Assembly: GCF_014645835.1 (NCBI RefSeq)
Contig: NZ_BMMM01000005.1
Location: 239,696 to 303,695 of the forward strand
DNA: 64,000 nt
Direction of reading: 5' to 3'
Source: Streptomyces albiflavescens
GTDB taxonomy: Bacteria > Actinomycetota > Actinomycetes > Streptomycetales > Streptomycetaceae
The notes below the pieces were generated by a model. It had not been told where the DNA came from, made no database searches, and saw only the letters and a list, made by a program, of their open reading frames with translations. This document shows, in pieces, positions 22,215 to 30,887 of this stretch. A program made the position numbers and the translations under genes. Position 1 is the first letter of the stretch. Every line of letters starts with the position of its first letter.

Positions 22215-24173
22215 TCACGCGGCGGCCAGCACCGTATGAATCTTGAGAGCGAGGTGGACCTGCAACGCCTGGTCGCCATGGCGCCAGTGCGGGCCGAGCA
22301 GCGCGGTGACGCGATCGATGCGCTGGTAGAGGGTGTTGACGTGGATGTAGAGCTCGGCAGCTGTGCGGCCAAGGCCTGTGTCGCAGGCGAAGTAAGTGAG
22401 CAGGGTGCGGGCGAGCTCGCCGCCGCGTGCGGTGTCGTAGTCGAGGACGGGGCCGATGGTGCGGCGCACGAAGCGATGCAGCTCGTCGCGGCCCGTCTGG
22501 TGGAACAGCAGGCCGTAGACACCGAGTTGGCTGGGAGATGCGCCCTCTCCGTCGCGGTCGAGCGCGAGCAGGACATCCAGGCAGCGGGCCGCGTCGTGGT
22601 GTGCTTCGACGATGGCGTCGACCCCGGGCGCGGCCGTCGCGGCGCCGACCGTGACCGGGCTGTCCACGGCCCGCGACAAGTGGTCGGCCAAGCTGCGGGC
22701 GGCCTCGTCCGGGTCCGGGTCCTGTGGCAGGAGGACGACGGTGTCGCCCCGGTATTCGCCCGCGAGACCCCGGGCATGGGCGGCGTACGAGGCGGCGGCG
22801 TCCGCGATGCGTCGCCGGTGGGTGCTGTCGCGGCAGCGGGCGGCGAACACCGTGTGCGGGCTGAGGAGGTCGAGGCCCATCAGGGTGGCCCGGCGCCGCA
22901 GGCCGTCCCGATCCCGATGGGGGGAGCCGAGGAGGTCCTCGAGGATCTCGCCGCGCAGCCGGTGCTCGGCCTCGGCGACGGTGCGTTCGCTGAGCAGCAT
23001 CAGCGCGGTGACAAGCGCCGCGCGCTCCAGGGAACGTACGCCTGAGGCGTCCAGGTGGTCGCGCACGAGCAGCAGTACGCCCAGGAGTTCGCTGCCGGCG
23101 ACGATGGGGGTGGCGCAGGCGGCGGATCCGTCGGCGCCCGCCGGGATACGGCGGGTGCGGCGGGCGTCCGTGCTCAGCACCCGGGCGTCACGGACGGCGT
23201 GGGCGGCGGGGCACGGATCCGGGAGCGTTCCTTGGCTGCGGGCCTGTTCGACCAACGGATCGTCGCCGGCGGCGGCCATGGTGCGGCCGCGGGGGTCCAG
23301 GACGAGGATGCTGCCGCCGAGGACTTCGGCGAGGGTCTGCGCCACGTCGGCCATCCCGCCGCCGTCGAGAACGATGGTGGTGAGCCGCTCGTGCAGGGCG
23401 GCGGCGCGCTCGATCGACTCGCTGTGGGCGCGGATGACGCTGTTGGCTTCGGTGAGTTCGTCGACGGCTCTGCGGACGTCCTGGAAGAGGGTGGCGTTCT
23501 CGATGGCGATGGCGGCGTGGTTGGCGAGCGAAACCAGCAGGGCCACTTCGTGGTCGGAGAAGGGGCGGACCCGGCGGTTGGCGGCGAACAGGACGCCGAT
23601 GACGTTCTCGCCGAGTTTGAGGGGCACTCCCTGGATGGAGATCAGCCCCTCACCGCGTACGACGTCGTCGATGCTGTGCTCGAAGCGCAGGTCGGCGAAG
23701 TAGTCGGGGGTGTTGTAGGGAACCGCTGTCTTGGCCACGAGCCCGCCGAGGCCTGCGCCCATGGCGAGCCGGGTCTGTTTGAACGCGTCCGTGCGGATTC
23801 CGTCGGTGACCCGCATGTAGGTGTCTCCGCGTTGGCTGTCGTTGAGCATCAGATAGGCCACATCGGTGCCGAGCAGGCCGTGAGCCCGACGGACGATGGC
23901 CTGGAGCACGGCCTCCAGGTCACGCAGTGAGGACAGGTCACCCGCGGTCTCGTAGAGCGCACCAAGCTCGGCCTCCCGACGCCGACGCTCCTCCAGGCGT
24001 GTGCGAACCTGCAGGGCGTCGTCGACCAGCGGAGCCAGCCAGGGCCGGTCCTGCTCCGGGCATCGCTCGAGGAGGGCTTCGTACTCGCTGTGCGCGGCGT
24101 CTTCGCGCAACAGGCGCAGCAGCCGTGCCGTAGGCTCCACTTCGGCCCGACTGCGTGTGGTCGTCGAGTGCAC
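22215..24173 (-). CDS. GAF-domain PucR/CdaR-type transcriptional regulator
   Basis: A 652-residue regulator. Residues about 75-245 form a GAF domain (LSSLRDLEAVLQAIVRRAHG...LLVSLANHAAIAIENATLFQ). A coiled linker and a second sensor-like region follow. The C-terminus carries the PucR-type helix-turn-helix, LLTYFACDTGLGRTAAELYI HVNTLYQRIDRV. PucR/CdaR proteins respond to metabolites and often control neighbouring catabolic genes. The gene is the last of the transporter operon, 72 nt after livM, with GTG 24173 preceded by AGGAGG. It probably controls the operon and the divergent acyl-CoA ligase/tannase genes, and the ligand would be the transported aromatic compound or its CoA ester (inference). 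Confidence 0.88.
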   Translation of the reverse strand: MHSTTTRSRAEVEPTARLLRLLREDAAHSEYEALLERCPEQDRPWLAPLVDDALQVRTRLEERRRREAELGALYETAGDLSSLRDLEAVLQAIVRRAHGLLGTDVAYLMLNDSQRGDTYMRVTDGIRTDAFKQTRLAMGAGLGGLVAKTAVPYNTPDYFADLRFEHSIDDVVRGEGLISIQGVPLKLGENVIGVLFAANRRVRPFSDHEVALLVSLANHAAIAIENATLFQDVRRAVDELTEANSVIRAHSESIERAAALHERLTTIVLDGGGMADVAQTLAEVLGGSILVLDPRGRTMAAAGDDPLVEQARSQGTLPDPCPAAHAVRDARVLSTDARRTRRIPAGADGSAACATPIVAGSELLGVLLLVRDHLDASGVRSLERAALVTALMLLSERTVAEAEHRLRGEILEDLLGSPHRDRDGLRRRATLMGLDLLSPHTVFAARCRDSTHRRRIADAAASYAAHARGLAGEYRGDTVVLLPQDPDPDEAARSLADHLSRAVDSPVTVGAATAAPGVDAIVEAHHDAARCLDVLLALDRDGEGASPSQLGVYGLLFHQTGRDELHRFVRRTIGPVLDYDTARGGELARTLLTYFACDTGLGRTAAELYIHVNTLYQRIDRVTALLGPHWRHGDQALQVHLALKIHTVLAAA

Positions 24174-24245
24174 GGGTGCCTCCTGGGTGTTCCGGTACGC
24201 GTTCCCGCCTGTGATGTTCGCCGTCCCGGCCTGGTCTGCACAGAT

Positions 24246-25277
24246 CTACGGCGACACCGGCTGCGACGCGTCGCCGTGGTCGTGTTCCAGGTGTGGTTCC
24301 GGGTCGGGTGTCGAGGACCCGGAACGGGGGCGAAGCGCGTGCGCGAGGGTGCCCCACACTCCTCGGCGGAACAGCAGGACGACAACGATGAAGACGCCGC
24401 CGGTGACCAGGCCGGTCTCCTCGAAGCCGGAGGTGGACAGCCAGTCCTCCAGGCGGACGATGGCGCCGGCTCCCAGCAGGCTCCCCCACAGCGTGCCCAT
24501 GCCGCCCAGGACCGTCATCACGACCACCTTGCCGGAGGTCGTCCAGTACACCTCCTGCAGTGAGGCGAACCCGTGGTTGACCGCGTACAGTCCGCCCGCG
24601 AGGCCGGACAGGAACGCGGAGACGGTGAAGACGACGAGCTTGTAGCGGTCGGCGGGATAGCCCAGGGCACGGGCACGGGCGGGATTGTCGCGCACGGCGG
24701 CGATGACCCGGCCGAAGGGCGAGTGGGCGATCCTCCAGGCCGCGGCGAGGCCGAGCAGCACCACCGGCAGGGCCGCGTAGTAGAAGACGAACGAGTCCGA
24801 CAGATCGAAGCCCGGCAGGTCGCGCGGGATTCCCTGCAGACCGTTCTCGCCGCCCGTGACATCGCCCCACTGGTTGGCGATGAAGTACACCATCTGCGCG
24901 AAGGCCAGGGTGACCATGGCAAAGTAGATGCCGCTGCGCCTGACCGCCAGAAACCCGATGGGCAGGGCGAGCAGCGCGGCGGCGCCGGCGCCACCCAGGA
25001 CGGCCACATAGAACGGCAGTCCGCTGTGCAGGGCGATCAGTCCGGTGACGTACGCCGAGCTGCCCCAGAACGCCGCGTGCCCGAAGGACAACAGCCCGGC
25101 GTGACCGAGCAGCAGATCGAAGGCGACAGCGAACAGTCCCCAGCACAGGATGTCCGTGGCGACCGGCGGATACAGGCTCCACGGCAGGCCGAGCGCGACG
25201 AGCAGCCCAGCGGCGAACAGGCCCCACCGGATCCAGACCGGGCGGCCGTGCAGCTTGTCGAGGAGGGCGAGGATCAT
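24246..25277 (-). CDS. livM: branched-chain amino acid-type ABC transporter permease (LivM-like)
   Basis: A 343-residue membrane protein with about ten hydrophobic segments. LGHAGLLSFGHAAFWGSSAY and the cytoplasmic loop AVRDNPARARALGYPADRYK are signatures of LivM permeases. With LivH it forms the channel of a HAAT-family importer. ATG 25277 overlaps the LivH stop (ATGA), so the two are translationally coupled. The acidic/histidine tail (HLEHDHGDASQ) is not part of the family core. Confidence 0.92.
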   Translation of the reverse strand: MILALLDKLHGRPVWIRWGLFAAGLLVALGLPWSLYPPVATDILCWGLFAVAFDLLLGHAGLLSFGHAAFWGSSAYVTGLIALHSGLPFYVAVLGGAGAAALLALPIGFLAVRRSGIYFAMVTLAFAQMVYFIANQWGDVTGGENGLQGIPRDLPGFDLSDSFVFYYAALPVVLLGLAAAWRIAHSPFGRVIAAVRDNPARARALGYPADRYKLVVFTVSAFLSGLAGGLYAVNHGFASLQEVYWTTSGKVVVMTVLGGMGTLWGSLLGAGAIVRLEDWLSTSGFEETGLVTGGVFIVVVLLFRRGVWGTLAHALRPRSGSSTPDPEPHLEHDHGDASQPVSP

Positions 25278-26140
25278 GCGGGCTCCTCCTTGCCGAACAG
25301 TCCGGCGGGCCGGACCAGCAGCACGACGGCCATCAGCAGATAGACCGAGGTCTGGGAAAGGACGGGGACGTAAAGGTTGCCGAGCGCCTGGAGCATGCCG
25401 ATCGTGAAACCGGCGAGCACCGAGCCGAAGACGGAGCCGAGTCCGCCGATGACGACGACCGCGAACACCGTGATGATCAGGTCGCTGCCCATGCCGGTGT
25501 TGACCGCCCGCATGGGTGCGGCGAGCACCCCGGCCAGAGCCGCGAGCCCGACACCGAAGCCGAAGACCGGCGTGACCCAGCGCCCGGTGTCGATACCGAA
25601 CGCCCGGGTGAGCTCGGGGCGTTCGGTGGCCGCCCGCACGATGGTCCCGATCCGGGTATGGGTGAGCAGCAGCCACACGGCCAGGCAGAGGGTGACCGAG
25701 ACGGCCAGGACGAACACCTGGTAGCGCGGGAAGTCGAACAGGCCCAGGTCCATCGAGCCGGTGAAGGGACCGCGCTCGTAGGGCTGGGAGTGTGCGCCGT
25801 ACTTCATGCGCAGCAGGTCCTGGCAGACCAGTGCGATGCCGAAGGTGAGCAGGAAGTTGTAGAGGGGGTCGAGAGCTGTCAGGCGGCGGATCAGCAGTCG
25901 TTCGAGCAGGGTGCCGGTGAGGGCGAGGGCGAGGGGGACGAGCAGCAGGGCCCACCAGAAGCCGAGCCCTGTGGTGTCGGCGAGGGCGACCGCGCCGAAC
26001 GCGCCGAGCATGTAGAGGGCGCCGTGGGCGAAGTTCACCACGCGCAGCATGCCGAAGATGACAGCGAGGCCGAGTGCGAGCAGGGCGTAGAAGCTACCGC
26101 TGACCAGCCCGTTGAAGGCCTGTTGGAGGAACGAGGTCAT
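25274..26140 (-). CDS. livH: branched-chain amino acid-type ABC transporter permease (LivH-like)
   Basis: A 288-residue permease with about eight membrane segments. The N-terminal region GLVSGSFYALLALGLAVIFG MLRVVNFAHG is the LivH signature, and IVRAATERPELTRAFGID is the cytoplasmic ATPase-contact loop. It forms a heterodimer with LivM. ATG 26140 is chosen by homology to the family N-terminus. The open frame further upstream is proline/arginine-rich and runs into livK's terminator region. Confidence 0.92.
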   Translation of the reverse strand: MTSFLQQAFNGLVSGSFYALLALGLAVIFGMLRVVNFAHGALYMLGAFGAVALADTTGLGFWWALLLVPLALALTGTLLERLLIRRLTALDPLYNFLLTFGIALVCQDLLRMKYGAHSQPYERGPFTGSMDLGLFDFPRYQVFVLAVSVTLCLAVWLLLTHTRIGTIVRAATERPELTRAFGIDTGRWVTPVFGFGVGLAALAGVLAAPMRAVNTGMGSDLIITVFAVVVIGGLGSVFGSVLAGFTIGMLQALGNLYVPVLSQTSVYLLMAVVLLVRPAGLFGKEEPA

Positions 26141-26216
26141 GGGTGGGTCCCGTCTTCGGCCGGCGGCCTGCCCGTCGGGCTGTGTCGAGCAGCGGGCGGC
26201 CACCGGGCCCTGGTGG

Positions 26217-27464
26217 TCAGCTGAGGTGGCAGTCGGGGGAAGGCTTGTCGAATGCCTCGGCCGCGGGGATGGTCTTGACGCGCTCGGTGTAGTCGCCGGG
26301 CTCGCTCGCCTTGGCAGGGTCCTTGACCTTGGCCAGGTAGGCGTCATGGACGATCCGGTGGTCTTCGGCACGGATGGTGGCGTTGTGGGCGAAGAAGTCG
26401 CTGAACTTGGTGCCGTCCAGTTCCTTCGAGACGTCGGCCGCCTTGTCGCTGCCGGCTTTCTGCGCAGCCTCGAGATAGTGCGTCGCTGCCGAGTAGTCCG
26501 CCGCCTGGACGAAGGTGGGCCGCTGTCCTGTGCGTTCCTTGAACCGGTCGGCCCAGGCCTGTGCCTTGGGGTCGACGTTCCAGAACCAGGCGGTGGTGAA
26601 CGTCGTGCCGGCCAGTTTGTCCGCGCCGATGGCCTTGATGTCGCTGTCGAAGAGCAGGCCGATGGCCAGCTCGATGCCCTTGTCCTTCAGCTTGAACTGC
26701 TCGTACTGCTTCACGACGTTGGCCAGATCACCGCCGGCCTGGAGGGCTCCGAGGACGTTCGGCTTCGGCTTCAGGCGCGGGGCCTTGAGCAGGAAGGTGG
26801 AGTAGTTGTCGCTGGGGAACGGCGTGGGGTCCTTGGCGACGATGGTGCCGCCCGCGCCCGTGATGGCTGTCTCGAACTTCTTCTGCATGTCCTGGCCGAA
26901 GGCGTAGTCCGGGTAGATCGTGTACCAGTTCTTGCCGCCCTGTGCGGTGACCGCGGATCCGGTGCCGTGCGCCAGCATGTAGGTGTCGTAGGCCCATTCG
27001 TAGGTGTACGGATTGCAGGTCTTGCCCGCGAGTTCAGTCGTGGCGGCCCCGGTGTTGAAGTACAGCTTCTTGGCCTGGCCGGCGACGGTCTGCACGGCGA
27101 GCGCCGCCGACGAGGTCGGCACGTCGAAGAGCGCGTCGGCCTGCTTGCGGTCGTACATCTCCCGGGCCTGGGTGTTGGCTATCTCGGGCTTGTTCTGGTG
27201 GTCGGCCTTGATGACCTCGATGTTCTGGGTGACCGCCTTGTCGCCGTACTTCTTCTTGAAGTCGTCGACGGCCATCTGCACTGCCTGTACCGAGTTCGGT
27301 CCCGCGATGTCCGCGTACACGCCGGACAGGTCGGTGAGCACGCCGAGCACGATCTTGTCATCACTGATCTTCCCGCCGCCCGAGCTCGGTCCGCCGCCCC
27401 CGCAGCCCGCGAGCAGTGCCCCCGCGGCGGCTGTGGCCACGACCGTCGACAGCCTGTGCTTCAT
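26217..27464 (-). CDS. ABC transporter substrate-binding lipoprotein (LivK-like)
   Basis: A 415-residue lipoprotein. The signal peptide MKHRLSTVVATAAAGALLAGC ends in the lipobox LAGC. The mature part is a type I periplasmic-binding-protein fold: VLGVLTDLSGVYADIAGPNS, then IEVIKADHQNKPEIANTQAR, VPTSSAALAV and YFNTGAATTELAGKTCNPYT. The DHQNKP and SGAAT/TGAAT elements are those of the branch linked in proteobacteria to uptake of aromatic acids rather than leucine, which fits the acyl-CoA ligase and tannase nearby. Ligand assignment is inference. AGGAGG precedes ATG 27464. Confidence 0.9.
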   Translation of the reverse strand: MKHRLSTVVATAAAGALLAGCGGGGPSSGGGKISDDKIVLGVLTDLSGVYADIAGPNSVQAVQMAVDDFKKKYGDKAVTQNIEVIKADHQNKPEIANTQAREMYDRKQADALFDVPTSSAALAVQTVAGQAKKLYFNTGAATTELAGKTCNPYTYEWAYDTYMLAHGTGSAVTAQGGKNWYTIYPDYAFGQDMQKKFETAITGAGGTIVAKDPTPFPSDNYSTFLLKAPRLKPKPNVLGALQAGGDLANVVKQYEQFKLKDKGIELAIGLLFDSDIKAIGADKLAGTTFTTAWFWNVDPKAQAWADRFKERTGQRPTFVQAADYSAATHYLEAAQKAGSDKAADVSKELDGTKFSDFFAHNATIRAEDHRIVHDAYLAKVKDPAKASEPGDYTERVKTIPAAEAFDKPSPDCHLS

Positions 27465-27512
27465 TGCATCCTCCTGATGCGTACGTCCCGAATGAGCGGA
27501 GGTGACGGGGTG

Positions 27513-28205
27513 TCACAGTCCGAGATAGGCAAGGAGTTCGCCCTCGCGCCGGCGTACTTCGGTGTTGTCGAGCGATTCGACGACGCGGCCCTGCGCGAGG
27601 AGGTAGTGGCGGTCGGCGACGGTGGAGGCGAAGCGCAGGTTCTGCTCCACGAGCAACACCGACACCCCGTGCTCCTTGGCCCCGCGCAGAATCTCGCCGA
27701 TCTGCTGCACGATCACCGGGGCAAGGCCTTCCGTCGGCTCGTCGCACAGCAGCACGCGTGCGCCGGCGCGCAGGACCCGGGCGAGTGCGAGCATCTGCTG
27801 TTCACCGCCGGAGAGCTTGCCGCCGGGGAAGCGGCGGCGCGCCGCGAGCACCGGGAAGGCCTCGTAGATCCGGGTCAGCGGCCACGCGGAGCGCGGGGCG
27901 GCCGGCGGCAGGGTCAGGTTCTCCTCGACGGACAGGCCCGCGTAGATGCCTCGGTCATCGGGCACGTAGCCGAGACCGAGCCGGGCCCTGCGGTGCGGGG
28001 GCGCCGCCGTGATGTCCCGGCCCGCCAGTGCCACCCGGCCCGTCATGTCACGGCGCAGGCCCATGGCGCAACGCAGCAGGGTGGTCTTGCCCGCGCCGTT
28101 GCGGCCGACGAGGGTGACGACCTCACCCTCGTCGACGTGCAGGGATACCTCGTCCAGGGCCGTGGCCTCGCCGTACCGGGCGCCGAGGCCCTTGATCTCA
28201 AGCAA
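27513..28205 (-). CDS. livF: branched-chain amino acid-type ABC transporter ATPase (LivF-like)
   Basis: A 230-residue ATPase with Walker A VGRNGAGKTTLL, signature LSGGEQQMLALARVL and Walker B VLLCDEPTEGLAP, followed by the LivF-type LVEQNL switch region. It overlaps the LivG stop by 8 nt. It energises the importer as a heterodimer with LivG. Confidence 0.93.
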   Translation of the reverse strand: MLEIKGLGARYGEATALDEVSLHVDEGEVVTLVGRNGAGKTTLLRCAMGLRRDMTGRVALAGRDITAAPPHRRARLGLGYVPDDRGIYAGLSVEENLTLPPAAPRSAWPLTRIYEAFPVLAARRRFPGGKLSGGEQQMLALARVLRAGARVLLCDEPTEGLAPVIVQQIGEILRGAKEHGVSVLLVEQNLRFASTVADRHYLLAQGRVVESLDNTEVRRREGELLAYLGL

Positions 28206-28956
28206 CGTCGGCCCCCAAGTACGCCTCGACGACCCGTGGATCGGTCTTGACCCGGTCGTAGGGGCCTTCCACGAGTACCTCGCCCCGTTGCAGGACCGTG
28301 ACGGTGTCGGCGAGCGAGCCGACGACGCTCATGTTGTGCTCGACCATCACCACGGTGCGTCCCTCGCGAATCTGGTCGACGAGGGCGACGGTGCGGTCGA
28401 TGTCCTCCAGTCCCATGCCGGCCGTCGGCTCGTCGAGCAGCAGCAGCGCGGGGTCCAGGGCGAGGGCGAGGGCCAGTTCCAGGGCGCGTTTTTGTCCGTA
28501 GGGAAGGTGTCCGGCGGGCCGGTCGGCGAGGTGCGCGAGCCCCACGTCGCCAAGGAGTTCCAAGGCCCGGCCGGAGAAGCGGCGCATCAGTGTGTCCGTG
28601 CGCCAGAACCGGCGGCCGAGACCGGTGCCGGACTGCAGCGCGAGCTCGACGTGCTCCCTCGCCGTCATCTGCTCGAAGAGGCTGGTGACCTGGAAGGAGC
28701 GGGCGACGCCGAGGCCGGCGATACGCTCCGGCGGCTGTCCGGTGATGTCGTGTCCGTCGAAGGTGATGCGCCCTGCGGTCGGCTTGAGAAATCCGGTCAG
28801 CAGGTTGAACAGGGTTGTCTTTCCCGCTCCGTTGGGGCCGACGAGCGCGTGGACCGTGCCCTCGGCGACGCTCAGGTCCACCGCGCTGACGGCGCGGAAT
28901 CCCTGGAACTCCTTGGACAGGCCTTGCGTGACCAAAATGGCGCGCGGTTGTCTCAT
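28198..28956 (-). CDS. livG: branched-chain amino acid-type ABC transporter ATPase (LivG-like)
   Basis: A 252-residue ATPase with Walker A VGPNGAGKTTLFNLLTG, the LivG-specific VARSFQVTSLFEQMTAREHV, signature LPYGQKRALELALAL and Walker B LLLLDEPTAGM, then VMVEHNM. The signature LSGGQ is degenerate (LPYGQ), as in other LivG proteins. First gene of the operon; its start ATG 28956 has GAGG upstream and faces the divergent acyl-CoA ligase across 232 nt. Confidence 0.93.
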   Translation of the reverse strand: MRQPRAILVTQGLSKEFQGFRAVSAVDLSVAEGTVHALVGPNGAGKTTLFNLLTGFLKPTAGRITFDGHDITGQPPERIAGLGVARSFQVTSLFEQMTAREHVELALQSGTGLGRRFWRTDTLMRRFSGRALELLGDVGLAHLADRPAGHLPYGQKRALELALALALDPALLLLDEPTAGMGLEDIDRTVALVDQIREGRTVVMVEHNMSVVGSLADTVTVLQRGEVLVEGPYDRVKTDPRVVEAYLGADVA

Positions 28957-29034
28957 GACGCCTCGGATGCGCAGGGGATGCACCGGCGGATGCCGATGTG
29001 GGGCAGACGTTAAGTTCGGCCATGAGCGGCGGCT

Positions 29035-29162
29035 ACGGAGAGAATCTCCACAAGGTGACCCTGCGAGGGTGTGGGTTTTCTCCCTCTGCGCGTCGCGGCG
29101 TCCGTCGCCGGTGTGGGTACATGCTCCATTGAGGTGCGGGAGGGTGTGGAGACTTCCTCCGT
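29035..29162. promoter_or_regulatory. pair of inverted operator-like sites in the divergent promoter
   Basis: Site 1 (29035-29052), read on the minus strand, is TGTGGAGATTCTCTCCGT. Site 2 (29145-29162), read on the plus strand, is TGTGGAGACTTCCTCCGT. They agree at 15 of 18 positions and face each other, 110 bp centre to centre. Site 1 also contains a palindrome GGAGA-GAA-TCTCC. Site 1 lies about 80 nt before livG and site 2 about 27 nt before the acyl-CoA ligase start, so each is placed to control one direction. The PucR-type regulator is the obvious candidate binder. Confidence 0.5.
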
Positions 29163-29188
29163 CGCTACGGTTCCGCACCGCGGTGACG

Positions 29189-30805
29189 ATGTGCGCCATG
29201 GCGATGATGGAGACACCGCTCAATACCTGGCTGCTGTTCGGCCACGCCCCGCGCTACTTCCCCGACACCGAGGTCGTGACGCGCCTTCCCGACGGCCGTG
29301 TGCACCGTTACACGTACGCCGAATTCGCGCGCCGCGCCCAGCAGTTGATGCACGCTCTGGACGCCCTCGGTCTGGCGCCGGGTGACCGGGTGGCGACCCT
29401 CGCCTGGAACGGCTACCGGCACCTGGAGGCCTACTGGGCCGTGCCCTGCACCGGGCGCGTCCTGCACACCCTGAACCTGAGGCTCTCCCCCGAGGACCTG
29501 GCCTACGTCATCGGCCACGCGGACGACCGCGCCGTCCTGGCCGATCCCGATCTGCTGCCCCTCCTGGAGAAGGTGCACGAACGGGGCGGCCTCGCCGGCG
29601 TGCGGCACATCGTCGTGCTCGGCGACAAGGTGCCCGACACCGCGCTGCCGGGGGTGGTGGCGTACGAGGAGCTGATCGCCGGCCTGCCGGACGCATACGC
29701 CCCCCGCGACATCGACGAACGGTCGCCGCTCGGTCTGTGCTACACCTCCGGCACCACCGGACGCCCCAAGGGCGTGATCTACACCCATCGTTCGACCGTG
29801 CTGCACGCCATCGCCGCGTCCTCGCAGGCCGCCATGTCGATCGGTCCCGGTGACTGCGTGCTGCCGGTCGTGCCGATGTTTCACGCCAATGCCTGGGGCG
29901 TCCCTTACACCGCCACTCCCTACGGTGCCAAGCAGGTGTTCCTCAGCGGGTCGCTGGATCCCGCGGCGCTGGTCGAGCTGATGGCCGCCGAGCGGGTCAC
30001 GGTCGCCGCAGGCGTGCCCACCATCTGGATGGCGGTCGCCGACGAGATCGCCGCCCGCGGCGGGCTGCCCGAACTGCGACATCTGCTGTGCGGCGGGGCC
30101 CGTCCGCCACGCGCCCTGATCGAACGCTACCGGCGCGACTTCGGCATCCCGTTGGTGCAGGTGTGGGGCATGACCGAAACCTCGCCACTGGCCAGCCTGG
30201 CCTGGCCGAAGGAACACATGCGTGACTGGGACGAGGAGCGGATCACCGACGCGGTGCGCACCCGGGCGGGTCTTCCGCTGCCCGGCGTGCAGATGGACAT
30301 CCGCGACGAGGCGGGCAACTCCCTGGACTGGGACAGCATTTCGATGGGTGATCTGCTGGTGCGCGGCCCGTGGATCGCCGATTCCTACCTGGGCGGTGAG
30401 GGCGCCGCCCAGTTCACCGAGGACGGCTGGTTCCGTACCGGGGACATCGCCGTCGGCTCACCGGACGGTTATGTCGTCATCGCCGACCGCGCGAAGGATC
30501 TCATCAAGTCGGGCGGTGAGTGGATCTCCTCGGTGGACATGGAGTCCGCCGTCATGGCCCTGCCCGAGGTCGCCGAAGCCGCGGTCATCGCCGTCCCCGA
30601 CGACAAGTGGCAGGAACGTCCGCTGATCTGCGTCGCCCCGCGCCCGGGCTCCACCGTGACCCTCGCACGCATACGGGATCACCTCGAGGCCACAGGCTTC
30701 GCGCGCTGGCAGCTTCCCGACCGTATCGAGGTCGTCGAGGCCATCCCGCGCACCGGCGTCGGCAAGTTCGACAAGAAGGCGCTGCGCGCCCGCTTCGACT
30801 CCTGA
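29189..30805 (+). CDS. acyl-CoA synthetase (AMP-dependent ligase)
   Basis: A 538-residue ANL-superfamily enzyme that should activate a carboxylic acid to its CoA thioester via an acyl-adenylate. The phosphate-binding motif YTSGTTGRPKGV, the adenine-binding VWGMTETSPLAS, GWFRTGD and the C-terminal catalytic lysine region RTGVGKFDKKALR are intact. The overall pattern (LNTWLLFGHAPRYFPDTEVV, HANAWGVPYTAT) fits medium- to long-chain or aryl-acid FadD-like ligases, and the substrate cannot be fixed. Possible starts are ATG 29189, 29198, 29204 and 29207, none with a clear ribosome-binding site. It is divergent from the liv operon and followed by the secreted esterase. Confidence 0.92.
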   Translation: MCAMAMMETPLNTWLLFGHAPRYFPDTEVVTRLPDGRVHRYTYAEFARRAQQLMHALDALGLAPGDRVATLAWNGYRHLEAYWAVPCTGRVLHTLNLRLSPEDLAYVIGHADDRAVLADPDLLPLLEKVHERGGLAGVRHIVVLGDKVPDTALPGVVAYEELIAGLPDAYAPRDIDERSPLGLCYTSGTTGRPKGVIYTHRSTVLHAIAASSQAAMSIGPGDCVLPVVPMFHANAWGVPYTATPYGAKQVFLSGSLDPAALVELMAAERVTVAAGVPTIWMAVADEIAARGGLPELRHLLCGGARPPRALIERYRRDFGIPLVQVWGMTETSPLASLAWPKEHMRDWDEERITDAVRTRAGLPLPGVQMDIRDEAGNSLDWDSISMGDLLVRGPWIADSYLGGEGAAQFTEDGWFRTGDIAVGSPDGYVVIADRAKDLIKSGGEWISSVDMESAVMALPEVAEAAVIAVPDDKWQERPLICVAPRPGSTVTLARIRDHLEATGFARWQLPDRIEVVEAIPRTGVGKFDKKALRARFDS

Positions 30806-30818
30806 TCCCCAAGCCCCT

Positions 30819-30843
30819 CTGCCCGAACCGGCTGGTCGGGCAG
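30819..30843. terminator. perfect stem-loop between ligase and esterase genes
   Basis: CTGCCCGA (30819-30826) and TCGGGCAG (30836-30843) form a perfect 8-bp stem with a 9-nt loop, 14 nt after the ligase stop and 45 nt before the esterase start. It may terminate or attenuate read-through, or stabilise the upstream mRNA end. Confidence 0.45.
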
Positions 30844-30887
30844 TCCGCAACCCGCTTCCCTCTTCTCTCCCACCCGGAGCCCGAACG

